Source of the DNA: Allosediminivita sp964397775
GTDB lineage: Bacteria; Pseudomonadota; Alphaproteobacteria; Rhodobacterales; Rhodobacteraceae
Assembly (NCBI GenBank): GCA_964397775.1
Contig: CAYNKL010000002.1
Location: 1 to 64,000, forward strand
Length of the DNA stretch: 64,000 nucleotides
Direction: 5' to 3'
The notes below the pieces were generated by a model. It did not search any database. It was given only the letters and a program-made list of their open reading frames with translations, and had not been told where the DNA came from. A program made the position numbers and the translations under genes. Shown here piece by piece: positions 7,254-16,420 of this stretch. Position 1 is the stretch's first letter, and each line of letters opens with the position of its first letter.

Positions 7254-9761
7254 ATGATGCGCCGGCTGGCAGGACTTCACGCACGCTACGAAGCGGCGCA
7301 TCTCACCGTGGCGGCCGCGGGCTGCGCCATCAGCGATGCAAGCGGGGTGCAGGCGGGGCATGTCGATGTCGTGCAATTCAGCGGCGGGCGTGTGCGTGTC
7401 GCCGGTTGGGCACGGGCTGACCGGGTACGGCTTGTCCACGGCGGGCTCGAGGAGTCGGGCTGCCCCCACCTGCGGCGCCCGGACGTGGCCACGCAGCTCG
7501 GGCTTGTCGAGACGCTTGGCTTCGAGCTTTCGGTTCCCGCACGGATCGCCGACTTGCAGACGGAAGCCCCGCCGGGGCTGACCCTGACAGAGGAGCAGGG
7601 CCGCCCCCCGATCCCGCCCCTGAGCCTGAGGATCCCGATCTCGCGGCGGGCCCGACTGCTTTGCGGACTACGCTTCCTGCGCGACACAACGCTTGGTCTG
7701 CCCGCGGCTCTGGGCTGGCTGGCGACACGCGACCCGATCTTCCGCGCGCGTTTCAAATCCCGGCTGCGACTGGGGGTCCCGCTTGCCAGCGGGCCCCTCG
7801 AGCCGCGTCTTTTCGACGTGGAGCCTACCGAGACGGCGCAGGCGGAACCCCGGATCACCATCGTCCTTCCGGTCTACAACGCCTTCGAATTGCTGCAGCT
7901 CTGCCTCGAGCGGGTCGTGGCCCATACCGATCTGCCTTGGCGGCTGATCCTGATCGAGGACGGGTCCAGCGATGACAGGCTGCGGCCCTTCCTGCGGGAC
8001 TGGGCGCGCGACCGCGAAAATGTCGAGCTGCTGGAGAACCCCGAGAACCTGGGGTTCATCCGGTCCGTGAACCGCGGGCTCGATCGGGCGCTGGATCGCG
8101 ACGGGCCGACCGAGGGGCCGGTGGTCCTGCTCAACTCGGACGCGCTGGTCCCCGCGAACTGGGCCTCGCGCCTGGTTCGGCCGTTCGAGGGGGACCCCGG
8201 CGTGGCGAGCGTCACCCCGATGTCGAACGATGCGGAGATCTTTTCGGCCCCGGTGATCTGCAGCCGCACCCCGCTGGTCCCCGGGCAGGGCGACGCCATC
8301 GACCGCGTGGCGGCGGAATTCGCCCCAGAGATATTGCTTTCGCCGGCGCCCACCGGTGTGGGCTTCTGCATGGCCATGGGACGCGATTGGCTGGCACAAG
8401 TGCCGCAGCTCGATACGACCTTCGGGCGCGGCTACGGCGAGGAAGTGGATTGGTGCCGCAAGGTTGCACGACTTGGCGGCCGGCACTTGGGGCTGCCGGG
8501 GCTCTTCGTCGAGCATCGTGGTGGAGAAAGCTTCGGAAGCGCCGAGAAGCAACGGCTTGTGGCGCACAACAACGAGATCGTCGCCCGGCGCTATCCCGAC
8601 TATGACGAGAGCGTGCAGGATTTCATCGCGGCCGATCCCCTGCGCACCGCGCGGCTTGCGCTCGGACTGGCCTGGGCCGGAAGTCTCGATCCGGCGCGCC
8701 CGGTGCCGATCTACATGGCGCATGACCTGGGCGGCGGGGCTGAGCACTACCTCGAACAACGGATCGAGGCGGATCTGGCCGAGGGGTGGCCATCGGTGGT
8801 ACTGCGCGTGGGCGGCTCGCGGCGGTGGCAGATCGAGCTGGCGACGCCGGGTGGGCGCTGCCACGGGCGCACCGACGACACCGCGCTGGCGAGGCGCCTG
8901 CTGTCCATCCTGCCCCGTCGGCACGTGGTCTATTCCTGCGGCGTGGGTGATCGCGACCCGGTGGAGCTTCCGCAGATGCTGCTGTCGCTGATGGCCGAGG
9001 ACGGAAGCGCCGAGCTGCTGTTTCATGATTTCTACCCGCTGGCGCCCTCCTATACACTTCTCGACCGTACCGGTGCCTATCGCGGGCCGCCTGTCGGCGC
9101 CGTCGAGGACCCCGGCTTCAGCGCACGTCGTCCCGACGGGACCCGCGTGGACCTCGCCACCTGGCAAGCGGCCTGGAAGGCCTTTGCCGAACGCGCCGAA
9201 CTGGTCGTGTTTTCACACGACAGCGCCCGGATCGTTGCCGCCGTCTGGCCCGATCTGGCGCCTCGCCTCTCGCTGCGTCCGCACCGGCTGCGGCACACAC
9301 CGCCGCCGCTCCGGCCCGTGCCGGCTGGGCGGCCGGTGCTTGGCGTGCTCGGCAACATCGGCCTTCAGAAGGGGGCCGGCGTCGTGCAGACCCTGGGCCG
9401 ACGGCTCGCCGCGCCTGGCACGCCGGGGATGGTCCTGATCGGCAATATCGACCCGGCCTTTGCCCTTCCCCCCCAGGTGGAGGTGCATGGAAGCTACCGG
9501 GTGGAGGACCTGAGCCGGATCGCGCGGCAGCACGGCGTGTCCCATTGGCTGATACCGTCGGTCTGGCCCGAAACCTTCTGCTACACGGTACACGAGGCGC
9601 TGGCGACGGGACTGCCGGTCATGGCCTTCGATCTCGGGGCGCAGGGTGACGCTGTGCGCGCGGCCGGGAACGGCATCGTCCTGCCGTTTCACCCCGATGC
9701 GGATCTTGCCGCCGGGGTGATCGACGCCCTCCCACTTCTGGCAATGGACAAGGCATCTTGA
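7254..9761 (+). CDS. bifunctional glycosyltransferase (GT2 + GT4-like)
   Basis: This 835-residue cytoplasmic protein appears to carry two glycosyltransferase modules. After an unassigned N-terminus, a GT-A fold of family 2 begins near residue 200 (ITIVLPVYNAFE), with IEDGSSDD and LLNSDAL as the nucleotide and DXD-like motifs. The C-terminal third resembles GT-B family 4: LGVLGNIGLQKG, then SVWPETFCYTVHEALATGLPVM, the E-x7-E-type donor site. The double ATG at 7254/7257 follows AAGGGA; an earlier ATG at 7191 lacks such a site. It overlaps the next gene by four bases and probably adds two residues to the exported polysaccharide. Confidence 0.85.
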   Translation: MMRRLAGLHARYEAAHLTVAAAGCAISDASGVQAGHVDVVQFSGGRVRVAGWARADRVRLVHGGLEESGCPHLRRPDVATQLGLVETLGFELSVPARIADLQTEAPPGLTLTEEQGRPPIPPLSLRIPISRRARLLCGLRFLRDTTLGLPAALGWLATRDPIFRARFKSRLRLGVPLASGPLEPRLFDVEPTETAQAEPRITIVLPVYNAFELLQLCLERVVAHTDLPWRLILIEDGSSDDRLRPFLRDWARDRENVELLENPENLGFIRSVNRGLDRALDRDGPTEGPVVLLNSDALVPANWASRLVRPFEGDPGVASVTPMSNDAEIFSAPVICSRTPLVPGQGDAIDRVAAEFAPEILLSPAPTGVGFCMAMGRDWLAQVPQLDTTFGRGYGEEVDWCRKVARLGGRHLGLPGLFVEHRGGESFGSAEKQRLVAHNNEIVARRYPDYDESVQDFIAADPLRTARLALGLAWAGSLDPARPVPIYMAHDLGGGAEHYLEQRIEADLAEGWPSVVLRVGGSRRWQIELATPGGRCHGRTDDTALARRLLSILPRRHVVYSCGVGDRDPVELPQMLLSLMAEDGSAELLFHDFYPLAPSYTLLDRTGAYRGPPVGAVEDPGFSARRPDGTRVDLATWQAAWKAFAERAELVVFSHDSARIVAAVWPDLAPRLSLRPHRLRHTPPPLRPVPAGRPVLGVLGNIGLQKGAGVVQTLGRRLAAPGTPGMVLIGNIDPAFALPPQVEVHGSYRVEDLSRIARQHGVSHWLIPSVWPETFCYTVHEALATGLPVMAFDLGAQGDAVRAAGNGIVLPFHPDADLAAGVIDALPLLAMDKAS

Positions 9762-10483
9762 CGGAACGTATCGACATCGCCTGGCTGAAGGCGCGCGGGA
9801 TCGAGTGCCTGCCGCGGGGCAGCAAGACCGTCGGCCTGCCACGCCACACCGTGATCGAGGCGCCGGCCAGCCTGAAGTGGACCCAGTACGAGTACCTGAT
9901 CGAGCTGGGCGCCTTTTCCTACCAGGTCTCCGGCTACTGCTTCGGCGCCCGGATCGGACGGTACTGTTCGTTCGGCGAAGATGTTCAGATCGGCCGGCAG
10001 AACCACCCGATGACATGGATCTCGACCAGCCCGGCCTTTTATCTGGGTGACCGGATGATGGAGCTGGGCGACGGGTTCGCTGGGGCCGAGCAGTACCACG
10101 ACTACAAGTTCAGTTTTCAGGGCCCGCCGACCCGGGCGAAGATCACCGAGATCGGCAACGACGTCTGGATCGGCCACGGGGCACAGATCATGGCAGGCGT
10201 GACGATCGGCGACGGGGCCGTCATCGCCGCGGGGGCTGTGGTGAGCAAGGACGTGCCGCCCTACGCGGTGGTGGCCGGCAACCCGGCCGTCATCAAGCGC
10301 TGGCGGGTCCCACCGACGATGATCTCGCCCCTGCTGCGGCTGAAATGGTGGCGCTTTGCGCCCTGGCAGCTCGCCCATCTCGATCCCACGCGGTTGCACG
10401 ACTTCGTGCAGGGTCTGGCGGCCCTGGTCGACGCGGAAGAATTCAAGCCCGACGTGGTGGATCTCAGGGAGACCCCCAAATGA
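9758..10483 (+). CDS. hexapeptide-repeat acetyltransferase (LbH, CatB/WcaF-like)
   Basis: This 241-residue protein folds mainly as a left-handed parallel beta helix. Hexapeptide repeats run from about GARIGRYCSFGEDVQIG to VWIGHGAQIMAGVTIGDGAVIAAGAVV, followed by PPYAVVAGNPAVIKRWR, typical of sugar O-acetyltransferases of the chloramphenicol-acetyltransferase-like group. The TTG start overlaps the stop of the preceding glycosyltransferase (TTGA) with AAGG upstream. It probably O-acetylates the surface polysaccharide. The acceptor is unknown. Confidence 0.85.
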   Translation: MTERIDIAWLKARGIECLPRGSKTVGLPRHTVIEAPASLKWTQYEYLIELGAFSYQVSGYCFGARIGRYCSFGEDVQIGRQNHPMTWISTSPAFYLGDRMMELGDGFAGAEQYHDYKFSFQGPPTRAKITEIGNDVWIGHGAQIMAGVTIGDGAVIAAGAVVSKDVPPYAVVAGNPAVIKRWRVPPTMISPLLRLKWWRFAPWQLAHLDPTRLHDFVQGLAALVDAEEFKPDVVDLRETPK

Positions 10484-11247
10484 CGACGACCATCGTGTTC
10501 CTGCACATTCCCAAGACCGCGGGACAGACCATCCACACCGCGCTTGCCCGCGCGGTGGGCCCCGGCGCGGTTTCGCCCATCCGGGTGCATACGCAGGTCG
10601 ATACCGAAGGCCAGTTGCCGCCGGGGTACAGGCTATATTCCGGGCATCTGGACTGGGATATGCTCGAAAGCCTGCCCGATCCCCGCTTCACCTTCACTGT
10701 CCTGCGCGATCCGCTGGAACGGATCGCGTCGTTCTACTTCTATCTCCGGCGCGAAGCGGCGCGGCTGTCGCCCCAGGAGCTGGCACATCCTTCCCGAACG
10801 GGGATGCGCATGGCAATGATGTGCGATCCGGATGAGTATTTCTTCGGCGGCGACCATGGCTGGAAGGGGTTCGTCCGCGACCACTACCACAGCGCTTATT
10901 GCGCGTACCTGGTCACCCGGCACCTGCGCGGCCATAGCGAGGTGGCGGACATGCCGGTCGAGGAACTCGTGACGCGGGCCGAAACCGTGGCCCGGGGGCT
11001 GGGCGGAGTCTATGCCGTGGAGGATCTGACCGCGTTGGAACGGGATCTGAAACAGCACGCCGGACTGAGCGTGAGCCTTGCTGGCAGCTACGTGAACAGC
11101 GGGCCCGAAGGCCCGGGTGCCCGGCGTTGGCCCAAGCTCAGCGCGCTGATCCGCCGGCCAGAGACCCGCGAGGGGCTGCTGGAGTTCGCCCGCGCGGACC
11201 AGATGCTGATGCAGCGGCTTGGCCTTGGCGTGCTGACACCCGCCTAG
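10480..11247 (+). CDS. sulfotransferase family protein
   Basis: This 255-residue protein matches the sulfotransferase family 2 pattern. The 5'-phosphosulfate-binding loop FLHIPKTAGQTI lies at residues 7 to 18 and the 3'-phosphate-binding motif VLRDPLERIASFYFYLR near residue 72. It would move sulfate from PAPS to a carbohydrate hydroxyl. The ATG overlaps the acetyltransferase stop (ATGA). Together with its neighbours it points to a sulfated, acetylated surface polysaccharide, a common trait of marine bacteria. Confidence 0.85.
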   Translation: MTTTIVFLHIPKTAGQTIHTALARAVGPGAVSPIRVHTQVDTEGQLPPGYRLYSGHLDWDMLESLPDPRFTFTVLRDPLERIASFYFYLRREAARLSPQELAHPSRTGMRMAMMCDPDEYFFGGDHGWKGFVRDHYHSAYCAYLVTRHLRGHSEVADMPVEELVTRAETVARGLGGVYAVEDLTALERDLKQHAGLSVSLAGSYVNSGPEGPGARRWPKLSALIRRPETREGLLEFARADQMLMQRLGLGVLTPA

Positions 11248-11250
11248 CGC

Positions 11251-12204
11251 CTAGATCCGCCCCGTCAGCGCAAGCAACCGGAGGAGCCGGTCGCCCTGCA
11301 CGGTCTGCCGGTGCAGACCCAAATCCGGAAGGGCCCGCGCGAGGCTGCGCCCGCCACCGCTTCGCGCCTGTGCAAAGGCACCAAGCAGGTCGCGGTTTGT
11401 CGGGGTGAGCATGGCGCGATGGGCCGTCAGCGCGGTAAGGTTGGCGTCGATCCAGCCGCCGTAACGACGCCGCGCCACGAGGCCCAGTCGCCGCAGCCGC
11501 CCGCGCACGGGATCGTGGTGCCCGAGATGATTGCCCCCGTGCTGGCGATAGAGGACGAGCGGTTCGGGCTCGACCCCGACGCGGCCGCCGATGCCGGTGA
11601 CCACCTGATAGACCCACCAGTCGTGGTAGGGAACACCCGCACGCAGAGCGGCAGGCACAGTCGCGGCCACCGCCCGCGCGGCGGCGGGTGACAGCACGAT
11701 GGTGTTGCCCGGCAGGATGTTCTGCACGAGCGCGTTTCCGAAAGCGGGCGGACGCGGGAAGACCCGGCTTTCGCCCCGCGGCTCGAGCCGAGTGCCGGTG
11801 AGCACCGTGCGACAGACCCAGGCCAGCACCTCGCCCTCCTGAGCACCGTGGGCCGCAAGCCAATCCGCCGCGCGCGATAGCTTGCCCGGAAGCCAGACAT
11901 CGTCCTGGTCGGAAAAGGCCATGGCGGCACCCGGCGCCGCCTCAACCCCGCGCTGCAGGAGGGTCAGGAAATTGGCCGCCGAACCGTTGCGCGGACCGTC
12001 GGCGAGCCGGATTGCCCGGGTCGGGCTGGACTTCGCGAAACGCATCACGAGCCCCTGCGTGCCGTCGCGCGATCCGTCGTCGGAAACATCGAGAGACCAG
12101 TCCGGATGGCTCTGCGATTCATAACTTGTCAACTGTTCGGCGAGATGATCGGCGCCGTTGCACGTCGCAAGAAGGATCCGGATGTGAAGATGCGGGCGTG
12201 TCAC
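11251..12204 (-). CDS. family 2 glycosyltransferase
   Basis: This 317-residue GT-A glycosyltransferase resembles rhamnosyl/glucosyl transferases of O-antigen clusters. HIRILLATCNGADHLAEQL opens the fold, DVSDDGSRDGT is the nucleotide-binding motif, and AFSDQDDVWLPGKL contains the DXD-type metal site near residue 98. It is convergent with the sulfotransferase gene (three bases apart) and divergent from the KpsE-like gene, so it is its own unit within the polysaccharide locus. Confidence 0.88.
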   Translation of the reverse strand: MTRPHLHIRILLATCNGADHLAEQLTSYESQSHPDWSLDVSDDGSRDGTQGLVMRFAKSSPTRAIRLADGPRNGSAANFLTLLQRGVEAAPGAAMAFSDQDDVWLPGKLSRAADWLAAHGAQEGEVLAWVCRTVLTGTRLEPRGESRVFPRPPAFGNALVQNILPGNTIVLSPAAARAVAATVPAALRAGVPYHDWWVYQVVTGIGGRVGVEPEPLVLYRQHGGNHLGHHDPVRGRLRRLGLVARRRYGGWIDANLTALTAHRAMLTPTNRDLLGAFAQARSGGGRSLARALPDLGLHRQTVQGDRLLRLLALTGRI

Positions 12205-12277
12205 TGATCTCTCCCAAGGGGCCCGGTCGGCCGGGATGACCTTGGCGGGCAGTGGCCCGAGTTTTCAGGAGATCTGG

Positions 12278-12292
12278 TTAAGAGGGGGTTAG
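12278..12292. promoter_or_regulatory. candidate CtrA-like box (TTAA-N7-TTAG)
   Basis: The core TTAAGAGGGGGTTAG lies only eight bases before the TTG of the KpsE-like gene and 74 bases before the divergent GT2 gene. It matches seven of eight consensus bases. The G-rich spacer could equally serve as the ribosome-binding site for the KpsE-like gene. Confidence 0.28.
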
Positions 12293-12299
12293 GACAGCT

Positions 12300-13742
12300 T
12301 TGAAATCGACGGCCCCTAGGCAGGAGGACGCCCCGCAGCAGGGCGAGGCGCCAGCGCGCAAACCCGAAATGGTTGCGCTTGTGGCGGAGCGGCAGCGCCT
12401 TGCCGAACAAACGGAACGTCTCAAGATCGAAAAACTGCGTCACCAGGTGGTCGCGCTCGAGCGCGAAACCAGCGCCGCGGCGGAAAAGGCGCAACCCAAA
12501 CCCCAGCCGCAGACGGAGCGCGCCGCCGTGGCGCCTTCGGTGCCGAAGGCGCGCCCGCGCAGACGGCACATGCTGGCGCTGGCAAGCTTTCTTCTGCTTG
12601 TGGTGGCGCCTGTCGCCGTCTCGGCGTGGTATCTCTGGAGCCGCGCGCACGAGCGCTACGTCTCGTACGCCGGATTCTCTGTCCGGACCGAGGAGATCGG
12701 CTCGGCCTTCGAGCTTCTGGGCGGCGTGGCAGAGCTTTCGGGGTCCTCCTCGTCGGACACCGACATTCTCTACAAGTTCATCCAGAGCCCCGAGCTGGTA
12801 GCCCGGATCGACCGGCAGATCGACCTGCGCGGCCTGTGGTCCCGGCCCGGAACCGACTGGAGCGATCCGGCCGATGACCCCGTCTTTGCCTACAACCCCG
12901 ATGGCGTCGTGCAGACCCTGGCGCAATCGGCGGGCTTCTGGACCAGCGATGCCACGGCCGGAGGGGCGATCGAGGATCTGACCGATTACTGGCAGCGCAT
13001 GGTGAAGGTCTATTCCGACGCGGGCACGGGGCTGATCGACCTCGAGGTACAGGCCTTTTCCCCGGAGGAAGCGCAGCGGATCGCGCGGCTCATCTACGAC
13101 GAGAGCGCGGACATGATCAACGAGCTGTCGGCCATCGCGCGCGAGGATGCGACGCGCTATGCCCTGGAGGAGCTCGAAAAGAGCGTGGCCCGGCTCAAGG
13201 AAGCGCGGGCCGCGATGACCCAGTTCCGCAACCGGACACAGATCGTGGATCCCGGTGCCTCCCTCGAAAGCCAGATGGGTCTGCTGAGCTCGCTGCAGGA
13301 GCAGCTGGCGCAGACGCTGATCGACCTCGACATCCTGCGCCAGACCACCCGCGCCAACGATCCGCGCATCACCCAGACCGAGCGCCGGGTCGAGGTGATC
13401 GAACGCCGGATCGACGAGGAACGCCAGAAGGTGGGTCTGGGCACCGGCAGCGCCCGCGATGGCGAAGAGGCCTTTGCCGATCTCGTCGGCGAATACGAAA
13501 GCCTCGCCGTGGATCTGGAGTTCGCGCAGCAGTCCTACACCGCGGCGCTGGCCTCCTACGACAGCGCACTTGCCGAGGCCCAGCGCCGGAGCCGCTACCT
13601 TGCCGCGCACGTGAGCCCCACCCTGCCCGAATCCTCCACCCGGCCGCAGCGCGGCAGCCTGCTGTCGCTGGTGGCGCTGTTCTCCTTCCTGAGCTGGGCG
13701 GTGCTGGTGCTGGCCGCCTATGCGATCCGGGACCGGCGATGA
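12300..13742 (+). CDS. kpsE: capsule export periplasmic adaptor, KpsE/Wzz-like
   Basis: This 480-residue protein is built like KpsE/CtrB polysaccharide co-polymerase-type adaptors, which link an inner-membrane ABC exporter to the outer-membrane channel. A charged cytoplasmic N-terminus of about 95 residues, with a coiled-coil-like stretch at 25 to 60, precedes a membrane segment LALASFLLLVVAPVAVSAWYLW. A long periplasmic helical region follows, with coiled coil at roughly 270 to 420, and a second membrane segment lies at the C-terminus. TTG is the only usable start. The stop overlaps the kpsT-like gene (ATGA). Confidence 0.85.
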   Translation: MKSTAPRQEDAPQQGEAPARKPEMVALVAERQRLAEQTERLKIEKLRHQVVALERETSAAAEKAQPKPQPQTERAAVAPSVPKARPRRRHMLALASFLLLVVAPVAVSAWYLWSRAHERYVSYAGFSVRTEEIGSAFELLGGVAELSGSSSSDTDILYKFIQSPELVARIDRQIDLRGLWSRPGTDWSDPADDPVFAYNPDGVVQTLAQSAGFWTSDATAGGAIEDLTDYWQRMVKVYSDAGTGLIDLEVQAFSPEEAQRIARLIYDESADMINELSAIAREDATRYALEELEKSVARLKEARAAMTQFRNRTQIVDPGASLESQMGLLSSLQEQLAQTLIDLDILRQTTRANDPRITQTERRVEVIERRIDEERQKVGLGTGSARDGEEAFADLVGEYESLAVDLEFAQQSYTAALASYDSALAEAQRRSRYLAAHVSPTLPESSTRPQRGSLLSLVALFSFLSWAVLVLAAYAIRDRR

Positions 13743-14407
13743 TCGTCCTGCGCGATCTCACCAAGCGGTTCCGGGGTGGTGGCACGACCAAGACAGTGGC
13801 CGACCGCATCAATGCCACCTTCCCGACAGGCGTCGCAGTCGGACTGCTCGGACGAAATGGCGCGGGCAAGTCGACGCTGCTCAAGGTGATCGCCGGGACC
13901 TCGACCCCCAGTTCGGGCGAGGTGCTGAGCGACGGCAACATCTCGTTCCCCGTGGGACTGGCGAGTTCGATGCACCCTGACATGACCGGCGCGCAGAACA
14001 GCCGGTTCGTCGCCCGCATCTACGGGGCCGATACCGGCGAGATGGTGAATTTCGTCCAGCGTTTCGCCGAGCTGGGCGATCACTTTCATCTGCCCGTGCG
14101 GACCTATTCCTCGGGGATGAAGTCGCGGCTGAGCTTTGGCATCAACATGGCGCTGCAGTTCGACACCTACCTGATCGACGAGATCACCGCCGCAGGCGAT
14201 GCCGCCTTTCGCGAAAAGAGCCGGCATATCTTCCGGACACGGATGGAACGGGCCGGTGCGATCTTCGTCAGCCACTCCATGCCCCAGATGCGCGAGATGT
14301 GCGAGGCGGGCGCCGTGCTGGAAGGTGGACAACTCACCTACCACCCCGATATCGAGGACGCGATCCGGCACCACGAGGACAACATGAAGCGCGCCCGCAG
14401 CCAGTGA
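13739..14407 (+). CDS. kpsT: polysaccharide ABC exporter ATPase, KpsT-like
   Basis: This 222-residue nucleotide-binding subunit has Walker A GRNGAGKST at 38 to 46, ABC signature YSSGMKSRL at 123 to 131 and Walker B TYLIDEI at 143 to 149, with the H-loop in FVSHSMPQM. Its size fits KpsT/CtrD of group 2 capsule systems, which power export through a KpsM-type permease. It overlaps the KpsE-like gene. Its permease is probably the gap-truncated gene at 6032-6836. Confidence 0.92.
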   Translation: MIVLRDLTKRFRGGGTTKTVADRINATFPTGVAVGLLGRNGAGKSTLLKVIAGTSTPSSGEVLSDGNISFPVGLASSMHPDMTGAQNSRFVARIYGADTGEMVNFVQRFAELGDHFHLPVRTYSSGMKSRLSFGINMALQFDTYLIDEITAAGDAAFREKSRHIFRTRMERAGAIFVSHSMPQMREMCEAGAVLEGGQLTYHPDIEDAIRHHEDNMKRARSQ

Positions 14408-14548
14408 GCTGGTCGCACACGGATCCCGCAGCTGGGGACCTCTCGCGAGGGCGATCCCGCCACCGACCATGAGGTGGCTCCGGCCAGCGTTGCGCCCCGC
14501 GCGGCGCTGTGCGACATCGCGGGGGACGACCCCAACCGGAGATCCGCC

Positions 14549-15142
14549 ATGGCCAGACAGGCGCGTGCCTGGCAAAGGATGCTGTCGGGCCGCAGGCTCG
14601 ACCTTCTTGACCCGACACCGGTGGACATCGAGATCGAGGACATCGCCCACGGGCTTGCCTTCGTCGCGCGATGGAACGGCCAGACGCGGGGCGACTACGC
14701 CTATTCCGTGGCCGAGCATTCCCTTCTGGTGGAGACGATCTTTGCCCGCATGTGCCCCCGGGCGGGCGCGGCGCAGCGTTTGACCGCGCTGCTGCACGAT
14801 GCGCCGGAATACGTCATCGGCGACATGATCTCGCCGGTGAAGGCGGCGGTGGGGCCGGGTTACGAGGCGCTCGACAAGCGGCTGACCTCTGCGATCCACA
14901 TTCGTTTCGGGCTGACCGCAGAAACGCCCGCGCGGCTGAAGAAGCAGATCAAGAAGGCCGACAAGGTCAGCGCCTGGATGGAAGCGACCGAGATCGCGGG
15001 CTTTACCACGGCGGAGGCGGACAGGTTCTTCGGCGCGCCGGACCCGGCTCTGATCGACGGACTGTCGATCCGCCTGCGTGCCCCGGTCGAGGTGCGCGCG
15101 GAATTCACCGCGCGGCACGAAGCGCTTCTTGGTGAGATGTGA
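14549..15142 (+). CDS. HD-domain phosphohydrolase (YfbR-like)
   Basis: This 197-residue protein has the HD metal-site pattern: AEHSLLVE, LLHDAPEYVIGD with the HD pair, and a later D in KKADKVSAWME. Such proteins hydrolyse nucleotides; YfbR is a 5'-deoxynucleotidase. The start at 14549 follows CCGGAG; an in-frame ATG at 14474 gives an unlikely N-terminus. It ends six bases from the convergent dnaN gene. Confidence 0.8.
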   Translation: MARQARAWQRMLSGRRLDLLDPTPVDIEIEDIAHGLAFVARWNGQTRGDYAYSVAEHSLLVETIFARMCPRAGAAQRLTALLHDAPEYVIGDMISPVKAAVGPGYEALDKRLTSAIHIRFGLTAETPARLKKQIKKADKVSAWMEATEIAGFTTAEADRFFGAPDPALIDGLSIRLRAPVEVRAEFTARHEALLGEM

Positions 15143-15148
15143 GCGGGC

Positions 15149-16267
15149 TCAGACCCGCATCGGCATGACCACGTAGACGGCCGAGGTGTCGGAGCCTTCG
15201 CGCATCAGCGTGGGATCGCCCGCCGAGTTGAAGAGGAACACGGCGTTTTCGCGGTCCACCTGGCTGGCGATTTCCAGCAAGTACTTGGCGTTGAAGCCGA
15301 TCTCGAGCGGCTCGTCGCCATAGGCAACGGCGATCTCTTCCTCGGCATTGCCGCTGTCGGGCGCGTTGACCGAAAGGACCAGCCGGTCCTCGTCAAGCTG
15401 CAGCTTCACAGCGCGCGAACGCTCCGAGCTGACGGTGGCGACGCGGTCCACGGCCTTGGCGAAATCGCCGGCATCGACCTCGAGCTTGCGGGTGTTCCCC
15501 GAGGGGATGACGCGCGTGTAGTCGGGGAATGTGCCGTCGATGACCTTGGAGGTCAGCGTGATGTCGGAAGTGGCGAAGCGCACCTTGGTCTCGGAAACGG
15601 AGACCGCGATGTCGGCATCATCGTCGTCCAGCAGCTTGCGCAGCTCGCCCACGGTCTTGCGCGGAACGATCACGCCGGGCATGTCCTCGGCCCCGGAGGG
15701 CAGTTCGGCGTCAATGCGGGCGAGGCGGTGGCCGTCGGTGGCCACGCAGCGCAGGGCCCGGCCGTCTTCGCCGTCGGCCACGTGCATGTAGACACCGTTG
15801 AGGTAGTAGCGCGTTTCCTCGGTCGAGATTGCGAACTTCGACTTGTCGAAGAGCCGCCGCAGCACGCCCGCCTTGGCGGTGAAATTCGAGGCGTATTCCG
15901 ACGAGGCCATCACCGGGAAGTCCTCTTTCGGGAGCGTCGCCAGCGAGAAATTCGACCGGCCCGCGGTCACCGTCAGACGCCCGGCGGAGGGATCCTCGGC
16001 CAGCACGACCTGCGCGCCGTCGGGCAGCTTGCGGACAATCTCGTGCAGGGTGACGGCCGAGACGGTGGTGCCGCCGGCCCGTTCGACCATGGCGGCCGCG
16101 CGATCCAGAACCTCGATATCGAGATCGGTGGCCCGGAAGGTGACGGTGTCGCCCTCGGCCTCGATCAGGACGTTGGCAAGGATCGGAATGGTGTTGCGCC
16201 GTTCGACGACGGACTGCGCCTGAGACACCGCGCGCAGCAGCGCGCTCCGTTCCATGCTGACTTTCAT
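15149..16267 (-). CDS. dnaN: DNA polymerase III beta subunit (sliding clamp)
   Basis: This 372-residue ring-forming clamp tethers DNA polymerase III to DNA. The start MKVSMERSALLRAVSQAQSVVERR is typical for Rhodobacterales, and the C-terminal LMREGSDTSAVYVVMPMRV closes the third domain, where client clamp-binding peptides dock. Upstream extensions to 16312 are not clamp-like. It lies downstream of dnaA on the same strand after 153 bases. Confidence 0.98.
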   Translation of the reverse strand: MKVSMERSALLRAVSQAQSVVERRNTIPILANVLIEAEGDTVTFRATDLDIEVLDRAAAMVERAGGTTVSAVTLHEIVRKLPDGAQVVLAEDPSAGRLTVTAGRSNFSLATLPKEDFPVMASSEYASNFTAKAGVLRRLFDKSKFAISTEETRYYLNGVYMHVADGEDGRALRCVATDGHRLARIDAELPSGAEDMPGVIVPRKTVGELRKLLDDDDADIAVSVSETKVRFATSDITLTSKVIDGTFPDYTRVIPSGNTRKLEVDAGDFAKAVDRVATVSSERSRAVKLQLDEDRLVLSVNAPDSGNAEEEIAVAYGDEPLEIGFNAKYLLEIASQVDRENAVFLFNSAGDPTLMREGSDTSAVYVVMPMRV

Positions 16268-16420
16268 CACTCGCTCCCCATCCGGCCGGAGGCGCACCCT
16301 AGCCCGATGCAAGCCCCGCTGGAAGTGTATTTTCGGGATTTGTCAGCCGGTTTCAAAGGAGCGTCAAGCGAATAGCCGACCTGCGCCCCTGATCCGGAGA
16401 CAATCTGTGCCGCGTGGACC

